From assembly GCF_003970385.1 (NCBI RefSeq), contig NZ_RXZH01000007.1:124150-188149 (forward strand): a stretch of 64,000 nucleotides of DNA, written 5' to 3'. A program made the position numbers and the translations under genes. The DNA comes from Vibrio aquaticus (GTDB taxonomy: Bacteria; Pseudomonadota; Gammaproteobacteria; Enterobacterales; Vibrionaceae). The notes beneath the pieces are model-generated. The model was given only the letters and a program-made list of their open reading frames with translations, ran no database searches and was not told the origin of the DNA. Positions 10,265-20,486 of this stretch are shown here, one piece after another (the first letter of the stretch is position 1; each line of letters opens with the position of its first letter).

Positions 10265-10963
10265 ATGACGATGAAAAAATTTCTTCTACCTTCACTAATT
10301 ACTTCTTTCTTGATCGGCTGTTCTTCTAGCGTGCCGACCCCTAACCTTGACCAGTTTTCTGACTATACCGGTGGACAGACGATGGGTGACGCAACCAGCT
10401 TATACTGGTATACCGAGCGTTTGACCTTCCCTTATACTGCGGCTGATTATGTGGCGTCTGGGGATTATGGTTCGTACAAAACCGACTATCGCTGGGATGA
10501 GGGAGAACTGCGAGAACTGATTCGTGAGGGCGAACAGCTCAAAGATGGTTCGCTTGTGCCGTATCGTATTCATGTTCGCTTCAATAAAGCCGGAGACGCG
10601 GTTTATCAGCAGTATCGACTCGATGGCAGGGTTCTGCCTTTAAAAGCCGATAAAATTGCTTGGTTAAAGCAAGAAGCGGCAAATATCCCGGAACTGACCA
10701 AACAGCAAAATCGAGACGGCGCTAGGTTGATTCAAGGCTATTGGGATGGCTCTACATTTGATACTTGCTCTGGTCGAAGCTATGAGCAAGTTGAGTTCAA
10801 TGAGACTCTACCAAGCTTTGTGGTCAACCGCTTATCGTCGGTAGATAGTTACGCCTCTTTTATTGGCTCAACGCGTAGCAACAAAGTTGTGGTGAAAGAG
10901 CTGTTGATGCTGTCGGATGACAGCCATGATTGTATCGAGCGACCTAGCTTGATTGAAGAATAA
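10265..10963 (+). CDS. yjaH: DUF1481 / YjaH family lipoprotein
   Basis: A predicted lipoprotein of about 232 residues, function unknown. The N-terminus reads as a lipoprotein signal (MKKFLLPSLITSFLIGCSSS) with lipobox LIGC and a serine-rich post-cysteine region. The body has repeated charged segments and a late pair of cysteines (FDTCSGRS and SHDCIERP). ATG 10265 or 10271 is preferred, because the in-frame start at 10247 lies inside the hupA terminator stem. No good ribosome binding site precedes it, which suggests weak translation or coupling to read-through. Its position after hupA matches E. coli. Confidence 0.82.
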   Translation: MTMKKFLLPSLITSFLIGCSSSVPTPNLDQFSDYTGGQTMGDATSLYWYTERLTFPYTAADYVASGDYGSYKTDYRWDEGELRELIREGEQLKDGSLVPYRIHVRFNKAGDAVYQQYRLDGRVLPLKADKIAWLKQEAANIPELTKQQNRDGARLIQGYWDGSTFDTCSGRSYEQVEFNETLPSFVVNRLSSVDSYASFIGSTRSNKVVVKELLMLSDDSHDCIERPSLIEE

Positions 10964-10991
10964 GGGATTACCCTACTAATACTAGATAAAC

Positions 10992-11016
10992 AAAAGGCGC
11001 TCATTGAGCGCCTTTT
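10992..11016. terminator. Bidirectional terminator between yjaH and purD
   Basis: AAAAGGCGCT, CATTG loop, AGCGCCTTTT: a perfect 10-bp stem between converging genes. Confidence 0.9.
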
Positions 11017-11042
11017 CTAGTTAAGCCAACTGATGTTGTTAT

Positions 11043-12332
11043 TTATTTTTCTTGCTCGCGAGCGATTGCACGGTAGCCGATGTCGTTGCGGTGGAACATA
11101 CCATTCCAGCTCACTTGCTTAGCCAATGCATACGCTTTCTCTTGTGCTTCAGAAACACTGTTACCCAGCGCGGTTGCACAAAGCACACGACCGCCGTTAG
11201 TCACAACGTCGCCTGCTGCATTGTTTGCTGTACCTGCGTGGAAGATCTTCTGACCTTCTGTTTCACCAGCCGGTAGAGAAATTACGTCACCTTTCGCGTA
11301 ATCAGCAGGGTAACCGCCAGCGGCAAGTACTACACCGATCGATGCGCGTGGATCCCACTTAGATTCCGCTTCGTCTAGCTTCTCGTCGATAGCCATTAGA
11401 CATAGCTCAACAAGGTCTGATTCCATACGCATCATGATAGGTTGCGTCTCTGGGTCGCCAAAGCGGCAGTTGTATTCGATAACCTTAGGTGTGCCGTCTG
11501 CTGCAATCATAAGGCCAGCGTAAAGGAAACCAGTGTAAGGTGCGCCCTCTGCATCCATACCACGCACGGTAGGGTAGATAACTTCCTCAAGTATGCGGTT
11601 GTGGATTTCAGGAGTAACCACAGGAGCTGGAGAGTAAGCACCCATGCCTCCAGTGTTAGGGCCTGTATCTTTGTCGCCAACACGTTTGTGGTCTTGGCTG
11701 GTGGCCATAGGTAGAACGCTAGAGCCGTCAACCATCACGATGAAACTTGCTTCTTCGCCTTCTAGGAACTCTTCGATAACTACGCGGCTGCCGGCTTCAC
11801 CGAACGCGTTTCCAGCCAGCATGTCTTTGATTGCATCTTCTGCTTCTTCAAGAGTCATCGCAACGATAACGCCTTTACCAGCCGCAAGGCCGTCAGCTTT
11901 CACTACGATTGGCGCGCCTTGTTCACGAACGTAGGCTAGAGCTGGCTCAATCTCGGTGAAGTTAGCGTAAGCGCCGGTTGGGATGTTGTGACGAGCGAGG
12001 AAGTCTTTAGTGAATGCTTTTGAGCCTTCTAGCTGCGCTGCTGCTTCGGTTGGGCCAAAGATTGGAAGGCCTGCTTCACGGAAAGCATCAACCACACCGA
12101 TAACGAGTGGCGCTTCAGGGCCAACAATCGTTAGCTCGATTTTCTTCTCTTGTGCGAATGCAACCAGCTCAGAGATTGCTTCAACGCCGATATTTACGTT
12201 CTCAAGCTTAGGCTCAAGAGTTGTACCAGCATTACCAGGTGCAACGAATACTGTCTCAACATTTGGGTTTTGTGCTGCTTTCCAGCCTAAAGCGTGCTCG
12301 CGACCGCCAGCACCAATAATCAATACATTCAT
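11043..12332 (-). CDS. purD: Phosphoribosylamine-glycine ligase (GAR synthetase)
   Basis: Catalyses ATP-dependent joining of glycine to 5-phosphoribosylamine, the second step of purine synthesis. The 429-residue ATP-grasp protein begins MNVLIIGAGGREHALGWK. It shows the ATP-grasp region KADGLAAGKGVIVA and GDPETQPIM plus the family block NTGGMGAYSP. TAAGGA precedes the ATG. It is the second gene of a purH-purD unit, but 282 nt separate the two and an ERIC-like palindrome fills much of the gap. Confidence 0.97.
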   Translation of the reverse strand: MNVLIIGAGGREHALGWKAAQNPNVETVFVAPGNAGTTLEPKLENVNIGVEAISELVAFAQEKKIELTIVGPEAPLVIGVVDAFREAGLPIFGPTEAAAQLEGSKAFTKDFLARHNIPTGAYANFTEIEPALAYVREQGAPIVVKADGLAAGKGVIVAMTLEEAEDAIKDMLAGNAFGEAGSRVVIEEFLEGEEASFIVMVDGSSVLPMATSQDHKRVGDKDTGPNTGGMGAYSPAPVVTPEIHNRILEEVIYPTVRGMDAEGAPYTGFLYAGLMIAADGTPKVIEYNCRFGDPETQPIMMRMESDLVELCLMAIDEKLDEAESKWDPRASIGVVLAAGGYPADYAKGDVISLPAGETEGQKIFHAGTANNAAGDVVTNGGRVLCATALGNSVSEAQEKAYALAKQVSWNGMFHRNDIGYRAIAREQEK

Positions 12333-12481
12333 GTTTTAAAATCCTTATAGCTGCTTCAGAGCCTTTATTTCTGTGTCAAACATGCTCACTTATAGTCATA
12401 AGCTCCGCGTGTTTTCCTTGAACTAAAGTCACTGACTTGCTCTACGTATTTCAAATATCGGAATATTTAAAAAAACAAATC

Positions 12482-12606
12482 ATAAGTCTTGCTCAAAGTA
12501 GTTGGTGATGTGGCGAGGCAGCAATTGAGCCCATCCCCGGGAGCATAGCTCGCTATGTGACCGGGGTGGGCGAAAGCAGCTAACGACGCCACAGTGCCAA
12601 ATACGA
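12482..12606. repeat. ERIC-like repeat in the purH-purD spacer
   Basis: A palindromic element whose core (GAGCATAGCTCGCTATGTGA, 12541-12560, flanked by CCATCCCCGG and CCGGGGTGGG) closely resembles the enterobacterial repetitive intergenic consensus, which is also known from vibrios. Outer arms also pair: GTGGCGAGGCAGC near 12510 against GCTAACGACGCCAC near 12579. Its total length of about 125 bp fits ERIC (127 bp). It lies between two genes expected to be co-transcribed, so it is probably present in the mRNA. Confidence 0.85.
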
Positions 12607-12614
12607 AGAGAGAA

Positions 12615-14207
12615 TTAGTGGCGGAAGTGACGCATTCCGGTAAAGATCATCGCCATGCCGTGCTCGTCTGCTGCTGCGATAACTTCGTCATCACGCATAG
12701 AACCACCTGGTTGAATCACACACTTGATGCCCGCTTCTGCAGCCGCGTCGATACCGTCACGGAATGGGAAGAATGCATCTGATGCCATTACACAGCCTTC
12801 AACTTGTAGACCTTCGTCTGCAGCTTTGATACCTGCGATTTTCGCTGAGTAAACGCGGCTCATTTGGCCAGCGCCGACACCGATAGTCATGTCGCCTTTC
12901 GAGTAAACAATCGCGTTTGATTTCACGTACTTCGCTACTTTCCAGCAGAATAGGGCATCTTTCAGCTCTTCAGCCGTTGGTTGACGCTTAGACACTACTT
13001 TAAGGTCGTCGTCAGACACCATGCCTTGGTCACGGTCTTGAACTAGCAGGCCGCCGTTAACGCGCTTCACGTCAAAGCCAGTTGTCTTGGTTGTCCATTC
13101 GCCACATTCAAGTAGGCGAAGGTTTTTCTTAGCAGCTACGATTTCTACTGCTTCAGCAGAAACAGAAGGGGCAATGATAACTTCAACGAATTGGCGCTCA
13201 GTGATAGCTGTTGCTGTTGTTGCGTCTAGTTCACGGTTGAATGCGATGATGCCGCCAAATGCAGACGTTGGGTCTGTTTTGAACGCACGGTCGTAAGCTT
13301 CTAGAATGTCTTTTCCTAGTGCTACACCACATGGGTTAGCGTGCTTAACGATCACACATGCTGGCTCGTCGAACTCTTTCACACACTCAAGTGCTGCGTC
13401 AGTGTCAGCGATGTTGTTGTAAGAAAGGGCTTTACCTTGGATTTGGCGAGCAGTAGAAACAGACGCTTCTTCAGGGTTTGCTTCAACGTAGAATGCTGCT
13501 GCTTGGTGGCTGTTCTCACCGTAGCGCATGTCCTGCTTTTTCTCGAACTGCTGGTTGAAGGTGCGAGGGAATTTGCTCTCTTCGTCACCCTCTTTGTTCT
13601 CTCCGTAAGAAGGAACCATAGTGCCGAAGTAGTTAGCGATCATGCCATCGTAAGAAGCCGTGTGCTCGAATGCTGCGATAGCTAGGTCGAAGCGAGTCTC
13701 TAGAGTAAGAGATTTCTCGTTCGTGTCCATTTCCGCGATAACGCGGTCGTAGTCGTGAGCATTCACAACGATAGTTACGTCTTTGTGGTTTTTCGCAGCA
13801 GAGCGAACCATTGTTGGACCACCGATATCGATGTTCTCAACCGCGTCAGCTAGAGTACAGCCTTCTTTTGCTACGGTTTCTGCGAATGGGTATAGGTTGA
13901 CTACAACCATGTCGATTGGGTTGATGCCGTGCGTTTCCATCACTTCATCATCTTGACCACGACGACCAAGCACACCACCGTGAACTTTAGGGTGAAGAGT
14001 CTTAACGCGACCGTCCATCATTTCAGGGAAACCAGTGTAGTCTGATACTTCCGTTACAGAGATGCCTTTTTCTGCTAGTAGGCGAGCCGTACCACCAGTT
14101 GATAGAATATCAACGCCACGGTTAGCTAGAGCTTGTGCAAACTCAACAATACCAGTTTTGTCTGATACGCTGATCAGAGCGCGGCGAATAGGACGAGCGT
14201 TAGTCAT
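12615..14207 (-). CDS. purH: Bifunctional AICAR transformylase / IMP cyclohydrolase
   Basis: Catalyses the last two steps of IMP synthesis, in 530 residues. The N-terminal MGS-like cyclohydrolase domain ([38 protein letters not shown]) is followed by the AICARFT domain ([33 protein letters not shown]). The start is ATG 14207 ([19 protein letters not shown]). It is the promoter-proximal gene of purHD. A PurR-box-like palindrome lies about 200 bp upstream (14407-14422). No truncation or frameshift is seen. Confidence 0.97.
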   Translation of the reverse strand: MTNARPIRRALISVSDKTGIVEFAQALANRGVDILSTGGTARLLAEKGISVTEVSDYTGFPEMMDGRVKTLHPKVHGGVLGRRGQDDEVMETHGINPIDMVVVNLYPFAETVAKEGCTLADAVENIDIGGPTMVRSAAKNHKDVTIVVNAHDYDRVIAEMDTNEKSLTLETRFDLAIAAFEHTASYDGMIANYFGTMVPSYGENKEGDEESKFPRTFNQQFEKKQDMRYGENSHQAAAFYVEANPEEASVSTARQIQGKALSYNNIADTDAALECVKEFDEPACVIVKHANPCGVALGKDILEAYDRAFKTDPTSAFGGIIAFNRELDATTATAITERQFVEVIIAPSVSAEAVEIVAAKKNLRLLECGEWTTKTTGFDVKRVNGGLLVQDRDQGMVSDDDLKVVSKRQPTAEELKDALFCWKVAKYVKSNAIVYSKGDMTIGVGAGQMSRVYSAKIAGIKAADEGLQVEGCVMASDAFFPFRDGIDAAAEAGIKCVIQPGGSMRDDEVIAAADEHGMAMIFTGMRHFRH

Positions 14208-14406
14208 GCTTCAATTCCTCAAAGTCACAGAGTTAATATGAAAGATAAAGATATTTGCCAAAAGTGAACTTGTTTCTACTATCGCTATATTTAGCTGCGC
14301 AGAATATTGGCCAGTTTTGGTAAAGACCTTTCCAGTAAACACTGGTGATAAAATAGTCTCTGAGTTTGATGGCGCACATTCTAACTAATTTATTACAAAA
14401 AAGCTC

Positions 14407-14422
14407 GCGCAATCGTTTGGCA
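14407..14422. promoter_or_regulatory. PurR-box-like operator upstream of purH
   Basis: GCGCAATCGTTTGGCA agrees at 11 of 16 positions with the PurR operator ACGCAAACGTTTGCGT, with the central block nearly exact. It lies upstream of purH (-) and 70 bp before the divergent MerR-family gene. Inferred from consensus only. Confidence 0.55.
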
Positions 14423-14491
14423 TCGCAAAAATAATTGCAAAAAGCTTGTCTTTATCGGTTAAAAGTAACGAAATAGTTAATAGGAAAAGTT

Positions 14492-14926
14492 ATGTTTCAA
14501 ATTGGAGAACTGGCAAAACGCTGTAATGTGACCGCAGATACACTGCGATTTTATGAGAAAAACCAGTTGATCCAACCGGCTGGACGCAGTGAATCCGGTT
14601 ATCGGCTCTACAATGAAGAAAACCAGAAACAGGTCAGTTTTATTCTTAAAGCGAAAGATCTTGGGCTTACTTTAGAAGAGATTCGTGAGCTGCTTGAGAT
14701 TAAGCTCGAAGCGACCGAGCACAGCTGTGCAGAAGTAAAAGCGATTACGACAGCAAAGCTTTCTGTGATCGATGAAAAAATCAGTGAACTGACACGGATT
14801 CGCTCGGCACTAAAGAAAATCAACGATGCCTGTTGTGGCCATATCGATGATGATGCGAGTCATTGTTCAATCTTGGGGGCATTAGCAAGTGAAGATCAAG
14901 CGGCTTCAAGCTGCTGCAAGAAGTAA
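14492..14926 (+). CDS. zntR: MerR-family zinc-responsive regulator (ZntR-like)
   Basis: A 144-residue DNA-distorting activator; in E. coli ZntR switches on the zinc exporter zntA. The N-terminal MerR helix-turn-helix (MFQIGELAKRCNVTADTLRFYE) precedes a dimerisation helix and a C-terminal metal loop. The ligands line up with E. coli ZntR: C79, C114, C115 and C125, with H117 nearby (NDACCGH ... SHCSIL), plus a final CC pair. No zntA-like gene is next to it, so its target is elsewhere or it acts alone here. Its stop is one base from the stop of the converging diguanylate cyclase gene, leaving no room for a shared terminator. Confidence 0.87.
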   Translation: MFQIGELAKRCNVTADTLRFYEKNQLIQPAGRSESGYRLYNEENQKQVSFILKAKDLGLTLEEIRELLEIKLEATEHSCAEVKAITTAKLSVIDEKISELTRIRSALKKINDACCGHIDDDASHCSILGALASEDQAASSCCKK

Positions 14927-14927
14927 C

Positions 14928-15905
14928 TTAAGAGGCTTTAAGAATGGTGGCTTTAAGTTCTGTGTTGGTTTGGATATCAGGTAAGTTATCGTAGAAAATC
15001 GTCACCTGATTCCGACCCGTTTGCTTGGAGTAGTACATTGCTTTATCGGCTTGCACTAATAGCTCTCGGGTTGAACTGACTTGGCGGTTAAGTTCTGCAA
15101 TGCCGATACTAACCGTCGGATAAATAATGTGGTTATCCACTCGGCAAGGCGTCGTTTCAATCGACTGACGAATTCGTTCTGCGATGTCATAAGCTTGGAT
15201 GGCATTAGTGTGAGAAAGCACAACGCCAAACTCTTCACCACCTAAGCGACCAATATAGTCACTCGATCGAATGAGCCCTTGGCAGATCTGTGCAACTTGC
15301 GTGATCACTTCATCGCCAGACAGATGACCGACTTGATCGTTGATCTCTTTAAAGTGGTCGATATCAATCATTAAGCAAGACAGAACAGGTTGAACGGGAT
15401 GGTTAAAGGCTTGCTCTAGCCCTTGAGTGAACGCTCGGCGATTGAGCACGCCGGTAAGCTCATCCGTTTCCGCTTGACGTTTAAGCTCCACTTCTTGCTG
15501 GTGTGCTTGGGTGATCTCTTTCTCTTGCCACAGAATGTAACGCTGACCATTTGATAGCGTGAGCGGTTTGAATGTCGCCTCAAACCAACGTTCTTCAACC
15601 TCTCCCCACTCTTGCAGCGCTTCAATTGAGAGCTGTAGTAACTGACTAGGGCTTAATGAGTAGCGTGAAGAGCAGCGATTGCCGTGAGATAACGCGAACT
15701 CAAAGCCATCCTTTAATTGTGCCGCAATAGCGTTAGGTGCCTGCTCATAGAAAGCTTGTGATTTATCAAGAGGGTAGGGAATGCCAGTTTGGTCGGCGTC
15801 ACTGAATACATCAACGATAAGGCCTTGGTGGTCAATCACGATCAGACGTTCTGGCAGCTCTTTAAGGAGCAGGCTCAGCCATTCTTCTCTTTGCATATCA
15901 ACCAT
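14928..15905 (-). CDS. PAS-GGDEF diguanylate cyclase
   Basis: Predicted to make cyclic di-GMP from two GTP, controlling motility and biofilm. The 325-residue protein has an N-terminal PAS-like sensor region (about 15-130, LIVIDHQGLIVDVFSDAD) and a C-terminal GGDEF domain (about 140-315). The active-site motif is GGEEF at 222-226, and the allosteric product-inhibition site R213-S-S-D216 sits five residues before it, so an active and feedback-inhibited enzyme is expected. No EAL domain or membrane segment is present. The input signal is unknown. Confidence 0.9.
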   Translation of the reverse strand: MVDMQREEWLSLLLKELPERLIVIDHQGLIVDVFSDADQTGIPYPLDKSQAFYEQAPNAIAAQLKDGFEFALSHGNRCSSRYSLSPSQLLQLSIEALQEWGEVEERWFEATFKPLTLSNGQRYILWQEKEITQAHQQEVELKRQAETDELTGVLNRRAFTQGLEQAFNHPVQPVLSCLMIDIDHFKEINDQVGHLSGDEVITQVAQICQGLIRSSDYIGRLGGEEFGVVLSHTNAIQAYDIAERIRQSIETTPCRVDNHIIYPTVSIGIAELNRQVSSTRELLVQADKAMYYSKQTGRNQVTIFYDNLPDIQTNTELKATILKAS

Positions 15906-16033
15906 GTAGATGGACCTATCCGTAGATGTAATGGACCATTATATATCGACTAAAGTAGGGTGCAATCGTAATGGATCACAGTTTGATGAATGTTTGGTCG
16001 CATGACATTGATCGTAACAATATCAGCAGGCAA

Positions 16034-16067
16034 TAAAAAACCGGACCCACAATGTGAGTCCGGTTTT
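16034..16067 (-). terminator. Terminator of the dusB-fis unit
   Basis: On the minus strand, CCGGACTCAC, ATT loop, GTGGGTCCGG followed by a run of six T, 24 bp after the fis stop. Confidence 0.9.
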
Positions 16068-16090
16068 CAATTTTAATACCGAATGAATGA

Positions 16091-16387
16091 TTAGTTCATG
16101 CCGTATTTTTTAAGTTTTTTGCGAAGAGTACCGCGGTTGATACCCATCATAGTTGCTGCGCGAGTTTGGTTACCGCGAGTGTACTGCATGATAGTATCTA
16201 GTAGTGGCTGTTCAACTTCAGCTAGAACTAATTCGTATAGTTCTGTTACTTCTTGGCCGTTTAGTTGAGCCAAGTAGTTTTTAAGAGATGCTTTAACAGA
16301 GTCACGCAAAGGCTTTTGAGTAATCTGGTCTTGTGACGTTACTGTAGTTACTGTTAATGCTTCTGAAGTCAGATTTTGTTCGAACAT
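16091..16387 (-). CDS. fis: DNA-binding protein Fis
   Basis: A nucleoid protein and growth-phase regulator of rRNA, recombination and many other genes, 98 residues. The N-terminal beta-hairpin arms are followed by four helices. The C-terminal helix-turn-helix ([27 protein letters not shown]) is essentially identical to the enteric protein. It lies downstream of dusB, as in E. coli, with 73 bp between, and is normally expressed from the dusB promoter. Confidence 0.98.
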   Translation of the reverse strand: MFEQNLTSEALTVTTVTSQDQITQKPLRDSVKASLKNYLAQLNGQEVTELYELVLAEVEQPLLDTIMQYTRGNQTRAATMMGINRGTLRKKLKKYGMN

Positions 16388-16460
16388 ATTCGGTCTAGCT
16401 CTTCTCTTAATTATGATGCAACGTTAAACCCGTCATATTTGCAGCCGTAACTGCCGATAT

Positions 16461-17423
16461 TTAGGCTAAATCAAAATAACCTTCTAGCGCCTCAAGTTGC
16501 AGCTCAGCTGCGTCGATGGCGTTGAAGGTACGGCGAAACTCACTTGCTTGCTCATGCTCTTTTAAGTACCAACCCACGTGCTTACGCGCGATTCGTGGAC
16601 CTAAATACTCACCATAAAATTCATGAAGAGCATTCACATGGCCAAGCAGGATGTCTTTCACTTCCGAATAAGGAAGATCAGGCATCGTGGTGCCGTTTTC
16701 CAAAAAGTGTTGGATTTCCTGGAAAATCCACGGACGACCTTGGGCAGGGCGTCCAATCATCAAAGCGTCTGCCCCAGTGTACTCTAGGACAAATTTCGCT
16801 TTCTCTGGGCTATCGATATCACCGTTAGCAATAACCGGAATAGAGATCGCTTGTTTTACCGCTTTAATGCTGTCGTATTCGGCTTCCCCTTTGTACATAC
16901 ATGCTTTTGTACGCCCGTGTAAGGCTAAAGCTTGTATGCCGCAGTCTTCGGCTAATTTCGCGATTTGAACACAGTTCTTATTGTCTGTGTCCCAGCCAGT
17001 ACGGGTTTTTAATGTCACAGGGACATCAACTGCATTTACGACAGCTTTCAAAATATCTTCGATGATATCTGGATGCTGAAGTAGGGCAGAACCCGCTAGC
17101 TTCTTATTCACTTTTTTGGCTGGACAGCCCATGTTGATGTCGATGATTTGCGCACCGTTTTCAACACTAAACTGAGCAGCGTCGGCCATAAGCTGTGGAT
17201 CAGCGCCTGCAATCTGTACAGAACGAATGCCCGATTCGCCTTCATGTACCATGCGTTGCTTTGATTTTGACGTTTTCCATAGTTTCGGATTTGACGACAT
17301 CATTTCACTGACGGCCATCCCCGCACCATAGCGAAGACACAACTCACGGAATGGTCTATCAGTCACACCTGCCATAGGGGCAACGATGAGATTGTTCTTA
17401 AGTTGGTAGTTTCCGATTTTCAA
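16461..17423 (-). CDS. dusB: tRNA-dihydrouridine synthase B
   Basis: An FMN-dependent enzyme that reduces a uridine to dihydrouridine in tRNA, 320 residues. It shows a TIM-barrel beginning with [16 protein letters not shown], the catalytic cysteine in [13 protein letters not shown] (C100), the tRNA-contact [13 protein letters not shown] and the FMN-binding [12 protein letters not shown] and [11 protein letters not shown]. It is the first gene of the dusB-fis pair, and the 139-bp upstream spacer should carry the fis promoter region. Confidence 0.97.
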   Translation of the reverse strand: MKIGNYQLKNNLIVAPMAGVTDRPFRELCLRYGAGMAVSEMMSSNPKLWKTSKSKQRMVHEGESGIRSVQIAGADPQLMADAAQFSVENGAQIIDINMGCPAKKVNKKLAGSALLQHPDIIEDILKAVVNAVDVPVTLKTRTGWDTDNKNCVQIAKLAEDCGIQALALHGRTKACMYKGEAEYDSIKAVKQAISIPVIANGDIDSPEKAKFVLEYTGADALMIGRPAQGRPWIFQEIQHFLENGTTMPDLPYSEVKDILLGHVNALHEFYGEYLGPRIARKHVGWYLKEHEQASEFRRTFNAIDAAELQLEALEGYFDLA

Positions 17424-17562
17424 AACGTCATCACAGTTCTAACCGAGCAAGGGCGCGCATTTTACGCATTTTTTAGCGCTGTGAAAAGACTAATATTTGA
17501 GCATTTACAATTTGTTTTCGCAAAACGCCTAAAAATCAGTCAATTAACTCGCAAAGTCTTGT

Positions 17563-18450
17563 CTAGCCTTGCTTGCGGCCAGAGATGCGACACCATTCAC
17601 TTTGCTCTTTGATAGGATCAATGTGAAGCTCATCACGGTAATAGTCTGCAACATCTTCTGCCTGTGTATCTAAAACACCCGACATTGCAAGCTCACCATT
17701 TGGCTTAACTAGAGACTTGATGATAGAAGAAAGTTCACGCAGTGGGCCGGCCAAAATGTTTGCCACAACCACGTCAGCGATCAGACCTTCAGGTTGGTCT
17801 TGAGGTAGGAACACTTCAAGCTGCTCGGCAACACCGTTGCGCTCAGCATTGTCTTTTGACGCTAATAGCGCTTGAGGATCAATGTCGATCCCGATAACTT
17901 TTTCTGCGCCCAGTTTGATCGCAGCGATCGCTAGAATGCCAGAGCCACAGCCGAAGTCGATCACGGTCTTACCTGTTAGGTCTAAACCTTCAAGCCATTC
18001 TAGGCAGAGAGCTGTTGTAGGGTGTGTACCAGTGCCAAACGCCAGGCCAGGGTCTAGCATCACGTTGACCGCGTCAGGTTCAGGGATATCGCGCCAGCTT
18101 GGGCAAATCCATAGGCGTTCACCAAACTTCATTGGGTGGAAGTTATCCATCCACTCACGTTCCCAATCTTTATCTTCAAGCTGTTCCACTTTGTAAGCGA
18201 AACCTTCTGGTAGCAGGCCGCTTAGTTTGGTTTGCTCAATGATGAAATTGGTGTCTGCTTCAGCGTCATACAGTGCAAGGATATCCGTATCACCCCATAA
18301 GCGCGTCTCACCGGGTAATGGCTCAAATACAGGCGTATCGTGAGCATCTAAAAAGGTAACAGAAAGTGCGCCGGTTTCTTCCATTAACATATCGCCGATC
18401 TGTTCAGCGTTCTCATTGGTCGCATTGAGTTTGATTTGGATCCAAGGCAT
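17563..18450 (-). CDS. prmA: Ribosomal protein L11 methyltransferase
   Basis: A SAM-dependent enzyme that trimethylates L11. At 295 residues from ATG 18450 ([19 protein letters not shown]) it has the exact usual length. The frame runs 38 codons further upstream, but that extension is not family-like. An N-terminal L11-binding domain is followed by the class I methyltransferase fold with [16 protein letters not shown] hairpin terminator separates it from accC, so it probably has its own promoter. Confidence 0.96.
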   Translation of the reverse strand: MPWIQIKLNATNENAEQIGDMLMEETGALSVTFLDAHDTPVFEPLPGETRLWGDTDILALYDAEADTNFIIEQTKLSGLLPEGFAYKVEQLEDKDWEREWMDNFHPMKFGERLWICPSWRDIPEPDAVNVMLDPGLAFGTGTHPTTALCLEWLEGLDLTGKTVIDFGCGSGILAIAAIKLGAEKVIGIDIDPQALLASKDNAERNGVAEQLEVFLPQDQPEGLIADVVVANILAGPLRELSSIIKSLVKPNGELAMSGVLDTQAEDVADYYRDELHIDPIKEQSEWCRISGRKQG

Positions 18451-18540
18451 GAGTATGAGCTCTTTACATTGATTGATGTGATTTGGCGCAGAGTTTAGCA
18501 GAAAACGGGCGCTTTTATAGGTTAATAAATACCCTAAAAC

Positions 18541-18568
18541 AAAAATGCTCACCGAAGTGAGCATTTTT
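18541..18568. terminator. Terminator after accC
   Basis: AAAAATGCTCAC, CGAA loop, GTGAGCATTTTT: a perfect 12-bp stem, 20 bp past the accC stop and upstream of prmA. Confidence 0.9.
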
Positions 18569-18587
18569 CAAGATTCAGAATCGAGGC

Positions 18588-19931
18588 TTATTGCAGGCCT
18601 AGTTTCTTCTCTAGGTAGTGAATGTTAGCACCACCGTGCTGGAAGTTTTCATCGTTCATGATCGACTCTTGTAGAGATACGTTCACTTTGATGCCTTCAA
18701 CAATCATCTCACCTAGTGCATTCTTCATGCGAGCAATGGCTACGTCACGGTTCTCACCAAACGTGATCAGTTTACCGATCATTGAATCGTAGTGAGGTGG
18801 AACTGTGTAACCCGTGTAGATGTGCGATTCCCAACGAACACCCATACCGCCTGGAGCATGGAAGCGTTCAATCTTACCTGGTGAAGGTAGGAAGCGCTCT
18901 GGGTCTTCAGCATTGATACGACACTCGATAGCATGGCCGCGGATCTTAATGTCATCTTGAGTGAATGACAGTGGTTGACCTGCTGCAACACGTAGCTGCT
19001 CTTTGATTAGGTCAACACCAGTCACCATTTCAGTGACTGGGTGCTCAACCTGAATACGTGTGTTCATTTCGATGAAGTAGAACTCACCGTTTTCGTATAG
19101 GAACTCAAACGTACCTGCGCCGCGGTAACCGATTTCTAGACATGCACGAGTACAACGTTCACCGATGTACTTACGCATTTCTTCAGTGATACCTGGTGCT
19201 GGTGCTTCTTCAACCACTTTCTGGTGACGACGCTGCATAGAACAGTCACGCTCACCTAGGTGGATTGCGCCACCTTGGCCATCAGCAATAACCTGAACTT
19301 CAACGTGACGTGGGTTTTCTAGGAATTTCTCCATGTAAACCATATCGTTGTTGAAGCACGATTTTGCTTCTGCACGTGTCATAGCGATTGCTTCTGTTAG
19401 CTCTTTCTCTGAGCGAACAACACGCATACCACGACCACCGCCGCCGCCCGACGCTTTGATGATTACTGGGTAACCAATACGTTTCGCGTGTGCTTTGTTT
19501 GCTTGCTCGTCATCATCCAAAGGACCATCAGAACCCGGTACACAAGGTACGCCCGCTTTTTTCATTGCTGTGATAGCAGAAACCTTGTCACCCATGATGC
19601 GGATAGTTTCCGCTTTAGGGCCAACAAAGATAAAGCCGCTGCGTTCTACTTGCTCTGCGAAGTCTGCGTTCTCAGATAGGAAGCCGTAGCCTGGGTGAAT
19701 CGCAACTGCACCTGTTACTTCCGCTGCAGAGATAATGCGAGGGATGTTTAGGTAGCTGTCGATGCCACGAGCAGGACCGATACAAATTGCTTCGTCTGCA
19801 AGCAGTACGTGTTTTAGGTCACGGTCAGCTGTTGAGTGAACCGCAACTGTTTTGATGCCCAATTCTTTACATGCGCGAAGGATACGAAGTGCAATTTCAC
19901 CTCGGTTCGCGATGACTAATTTATCTAGCAT
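18588..19931 (-). CDS. accC: Biotin carboxylase subunit of acetyl-CoA carboxylase
   Basis: ATP-dependent carboxylation of the biotin on AccB, the first committed step of fatty-acid synthesis. The 447-residue ATP-grasp enzyme begins [25 protein letters not shown]. The glycine-rich loop [14 protein letters not shown] and the biotin-dependent carboxylase signature [17 protein letters not shown] are present. It follows accB by 15 bp on the same strand (accBC operon) and is intact. Confidence 0.98.
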   Translation of the reverse strand: MLDKLVIANRGEIALRILRACKELGIKTVAVHSTADRDLKHVLLADEAICIGPARGIDSYLNIPRIISAAEVTGAVAIHPGYGFLSENADFAEQVERSGFIFVGPKAETIRIMGDKVSAITAMKKAGVPCVPGSDGPLDDDEQANKAHAKRIGYPVIIKASGGGGGRGMRVVRSEKELTEAIAMTRAEAKSCFNNDMVYMEKFLENPRHVEVQVIADGQGGAIHLGERDCSMQRRHQKVVEEAPAPGITEEMRKYIGERCTRACLEIGYRGAGTFEFLYENGEFYFIEMNTRIQVEHPVTEMVTGVDLIKEQLRVAAGQPLSFTQDDIKIRGHAIECRINAEDPERFLPSPGKIERFHAPGGMGVRWESHIYTGYTVPPHYDSMIGKLITFGENRDVAIARMKNALGEMIVEGIKVNVSLQESIMNDENFQHGGANIHYLEKKLGLQ

Positions 19932-19946
19932 AAGAGAGAGCCTCTA

Positions 19947-20405
19947 TTATTCGATAACAACAAGTGGTTGGTCGAATTCAACTGGTTGGCCGTCTTCAAC
20001 TAGGATAGCTGTAACAACACCAGATTTGTCAGCTTCGATTTGGTTCATCATTTTCATCGCTTCAACGATACACAGTGTGTCGCCAGCGCTAACTGTTTGA
20101 CCCACTTCAACGAAAGATTTCGCGTCTGGGCTTGGAGAACGGTAGAAAGTACCTACCATTGGAGAAAGAACTTGGTGGCCCGCAGGAACTGCTGGTGCTG
20201 CCGCTTCTGCTGCTGGAGCAGGTGCCGCCGCTGGAGCTGGAGCCGCTGCTACTGGCGCTGGTGCTGCTGCGTAATGTACAGGCGCAGGCGCTGCTGTACC
20301 GTTACGGCTGATGCGTACCGACTCTTCACCTTCAGAAATCTCTAGCTCAGCAATGCCAGATTCTTCTACTAACTCGATAAGCTTCTTGATTTTACGGATA
20401 TCCAT
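19947..20405 (-). CDS. accB: Biotin carboxyl carrier protein
   Basis: The carrier of activated CO2 between AccC and AccAD, 152 residues. The N-terminal domain ([17 protein letters not shown]), a flexible Ala/Pro linker (about 40-72) and the biotinyl domain with [11 protein letters not shown], in which K118 is the biotinylated lysine, are all clear. The repetitive linker produces long spurious open frames on the opposite strand. It is the first gene of accBC, 81 bp downstream of aroQ. Confidence 0.98.
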   Translation of the reverse strand: MDIRKIKKLIELVEESGIAELEISEGEESVRISRNGTAAPAPVHYAAAPAPVAAAPAPAAAPAPAAEAAAPAVPAGHQVLSPMVGTFYRSPSPDAKSFVEVGQTVSAGDTLCIVEAMKMMNQIEADKSGVVTAILVEDGQPVEFDQPLVVIE

Positions 20406-20486
20406 TTTTTCTTTCTCTTTTATCTTGTGAATAAGACAGCTCTAGTGAGCCGCAGAGTGTTTGTTTACTTGTTCTAAGTAATTAAG

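Noticed and set aside
20040-20345. A 101-codon Arg/Trp/Cys-rich open frame on the plus strand
   Set aside because: It is the antisense of the low-complexity Ala/Pro linker of accB; the composition is an artefact of GCN/CCN codons.
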